33,153 nucleotides of DNA, from contig BFEA01000649.1 of NCBI GenBank assembly GCA_003427395.1, forward strand, positions 660,489 through 693,641, given 5' to 3'. Made by a program: the position numbers and the translations under genes. The stretch comes from Chara braunii (Eukaryota > Streptophyta > Charophyceae > Charales > Characeae). The notes below the pieces were generated by a model, which was not told the DNA's origin, ran no database searches, and worked only from the letters and a program-made list of their open reading frames with translations. This document shows, piece after piece, positions 31,385 through 33,153 of this stretch; within the stretch, counting starts at the first letter, position 1, and each line of letters begins with the position of its first letter.

Positions 31385-32315
31385 CCCCATAAGTTTGGGG
31401 AAGCCCAGCGCTTTGTTTACTTTGGTTTTGCATGGAGCATCAGGCCGCTCTATAAGTTTAGGTAGCCTGATTGCTCTGGAGGCTGGGAAGTCCCCATAAG
31501 TTTGGGGAGACCCAGTGCTGTGAATTGCATGGAGGGTGGGGACGCTCTATAAGTTTAGGTGACCTGACTGCTCTGACTTGTGAGGGCTTGACTGTGAGTG
31601 ATTTTCAGGGACCCAAGGCGCTCTATAAGTTTGGGTACCTTGGGTGGCCTTGTTTGTGTGGGGTTCCTTTCAGTTTCTTTCTATTATGAGCCAGAAGGTT
31701 TGAACCGCTCTATAAGTTTAGGTGGTTCAACCCTTTTCCTGTTTCATTCTGAGGGAATAATTCTGGCAGGATGCAGGCCGCTCTATAAGTTACGTGGCCT
31801 GGACCGCTGCGTCGCACAGACTGGATCAGAGAGGAATGAACCTGACAGAGGATCAGACCGCTTTATAAGTTTAGGTAGTCTGACCCTATGCCTCGCACAT
31901 GCTGGAACCCAAGAATTATAATTTGGTTATATTGTATTACTATGTTATTAAGAACAGCCTAGGCAGGCCGCTCTATAAGTTTAGGTAGTCTGGCTATAGC
32001 TTATCACAAATGAAGACAGTATAAGTAAAAGGTATAACTGAAGGTAAGTCTGGGCAGACTGAGCACTGTTCTAAGTTGAGCGGCTCAGCCCTATGTCCAT
32101 TTTGAAGATTGAGTTCAGAAAGATATATATAACTTGGTTATTTAAATAGCTGAGGACGACTAGAGTGGTGTAGTCATATGCCCAAAGAAGAGAGAAGTAG
32201 TTGTGTCCTCTGTTCCGTGTATATTCGGTTTAGTCAGATGCGCTCTATAAGTTTAGGTGATCTGACTTTAGGCCTGGCTAAGTTGGGCGCGCTCTGTAAG
32301 TTCAAGTGGCCTAAC
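31385..32315 (+). repeat. Ladder of about 12 shared-loop hairpins (R2)
   Basis: Same order and loop as in R1. Stems stay paired where bases differ. At 32232-32267 AGTCAGAT pairs perfectly with ATCTGACT, where R1 has a G-T pair. At 32282-32315 GTTGGGC pairs with GCCTAAC with one G-T pair, where R1 uses GTCTGAC with three. The second hairpin gains a pair (AGGC with GCCT) relative to R1. Confidence 0.8.
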
Positions 32316-32599
32316 CTACGTCTTACGTAAGTTGGGTATAAAGGGGTAACTCACAGAGGGAGCATAAACTATCGTTTACTAAGAACTCGGGGTTGGTGAG
32401 AGTACTTACCTTGTGGTTTGGCATGCATGTGGCTGAGTGAAGTTACTACTTGGTCTGAGTTTCAGGTTGACAGGTAGTTCCTTTAGAGGCTCGCCCCGTG
32501 CTAGAGCGATAGGAATTAGCTCAATTCCTGCATTTTCTAAGCTAAGTTTTTTTCTTAGATCAATTCTCACATTTTCTAGGATCTTTTGTTATACTTGGT

Positions 32600-32908
32600 T
32601 TTGTATAAATTTTGGTAAGTTACTTTCTTCACGGGAAGCGCTGCCGAAATTTCTGCAAATCCAAGGAGTTTGTCAACTTTTGACTTTTAAAGATTCAGCT
32701 TGTCTAGAGTTCATACATGGCTTAGTAAAAATCTGGAAAGTCTCATTTTCTAAAGGGAGTATTGCCCAAATTCTTGCTAAATCAGGGAGTTAGACAAAAT
32801 TGGACTTAGGAAACTCAAAGGCTATGTCTGTTTTCATATTTGGGCTGATATAAATTCTGAAAATGTACTTTTCCTACGGGAAGCGTTGCCGAAATTTTCT
32901 TAGTTTAA
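32600..32908 (+). repeat. 122-bp tandem units after the R2 ladder
   Basis: Three diverged units start near 32603 (GTATAAATTTTGG), 32725 (GTAAAAATCTGG) and 32848 (ATATAAATTCTG). Each is followed by a gggaagcg(c/t)tgccgaaatt-like block (gggagtattgcccaaatt in the second). R1 has only the first unit, since its similarity to R2 ends at 20167. Confidence 0.75.
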
Positions 32909-33153
32909 ACCACCAGTACCTCCGAGCCTGTTTTTGCCGACCCATAATTATAGTGCGCGCCGTTTTGTGCCGAGGCTGTGTCCCGCGGTACCTTTCGACA
33001 TCGACTTTTTTTTTTTTTTTTTTCATTCCGAAAACGTTTTTACATCTCCGTTTTCCCTATCCGGCCTCAACCGACGCACGGACAAAGTTTAGGGCGGGGT
33101 CCCTGTGGCAAGTGCAATGATGGCAGATTATTATTATTATTTTTTTTATTTTT
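32909..33153. other. No gene; poly-T and TTA microsatellite
   Basis: A run of about 20 T at 33004-33023 and ttattattattatt at the right edge. No recognised gene. The window ends inside this low-complexity sequence. Confidence 0.6.

Larger units (their letters stand above)
27670..32720 (+). repeat. 5-kb direct repeat, copy R2
   Basis: Homologous to 15163-20167 over its full length. It contains about 195 bp (28353-28547) that R1 lacks. It lacks the 204 bp at 17654-17857 of R1; the deletion joins at a shared GGCT (30409-30412), as expected for microhomology-mediated loss. A 16-G run with an ambiguous base lies at 30531-30547. Interior between the copies is 7.5 kb. No protein-coding frame is conserved between R1 and R2. 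Confidence 0.85.

Noticed and set aside
15163-32720. R1 and R2 as the two LTRs of one retrotransposon
   Set aside because: The 7.5 kb between them has no gag-pol in the right orientation, and no target duplication was found. The Ty3 coding region lies outside, upstream of R1.

Overview
This is eukaryotic, repeat-dominated DNA, most likely from a land plant or other streptophyte with a large genome. The clearest clue is a U6 spliceosomal RNA-like sequence at 16605-16716. Its 5' stem-loop and the bases that follow (TTCGGGACATCCG then TTAAAATTGG) look like the plant form of U6 rather than the animal or fungal form. No bacterial operon, CRISPR array, tRNA or intact protein-coding gene is visible. 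Species cannot be told from the sequence.

Layout. (1) 1-2156: GC-rich satellites with 41-bp and 48-bp periods. (2) 2157-2895: a purine tract, then an 83-bp-period array of strong hairpins. (3) About 2896-13230: a badly decayed Ty3/Gypsy retrotransposon in + orientation. Gag, protease, reverse transcriptase, RNase H and integrase can be followed in order through many stops and frameshifts. A further coding stretch of about 3.6 kb (3287-6867) lies before gag; I do not recognise its product. (4) 13231-15162: non-coding DNA with 40-bp and 49-bp tandem repeats. (5) 15163-20167 (R1) and 27670-32720 (R2): two copies of a 5-kb direct repeat. Each carries five U6-related units in tandem and, about 2 kb further on, a ladder of about twelve hairpins that share one loop but have different stems. 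(6) 20168-27669, between the copies: a broken - strand gene whose internal stops are all TGA (21545-22670), a second block of the window's first satellite family (22670-24880), and a hairpin-rich stretch with a 61-bp near-perfect inverted repeat (26127-26187). (7) 32721-33153: 122-bp tandem units and poly-T.

Nothing here looks like a working pathway. The genes are retrotransposon relics. The two most unusual things are the U6-derived tandem array and the shared-loop hairpin ladder, which occur together in the 5-kb repeat. In the best cases the hairpin stems keep pairing between copies despite base changes, which suggests (but does not prove) that structure mattered in an RNA.
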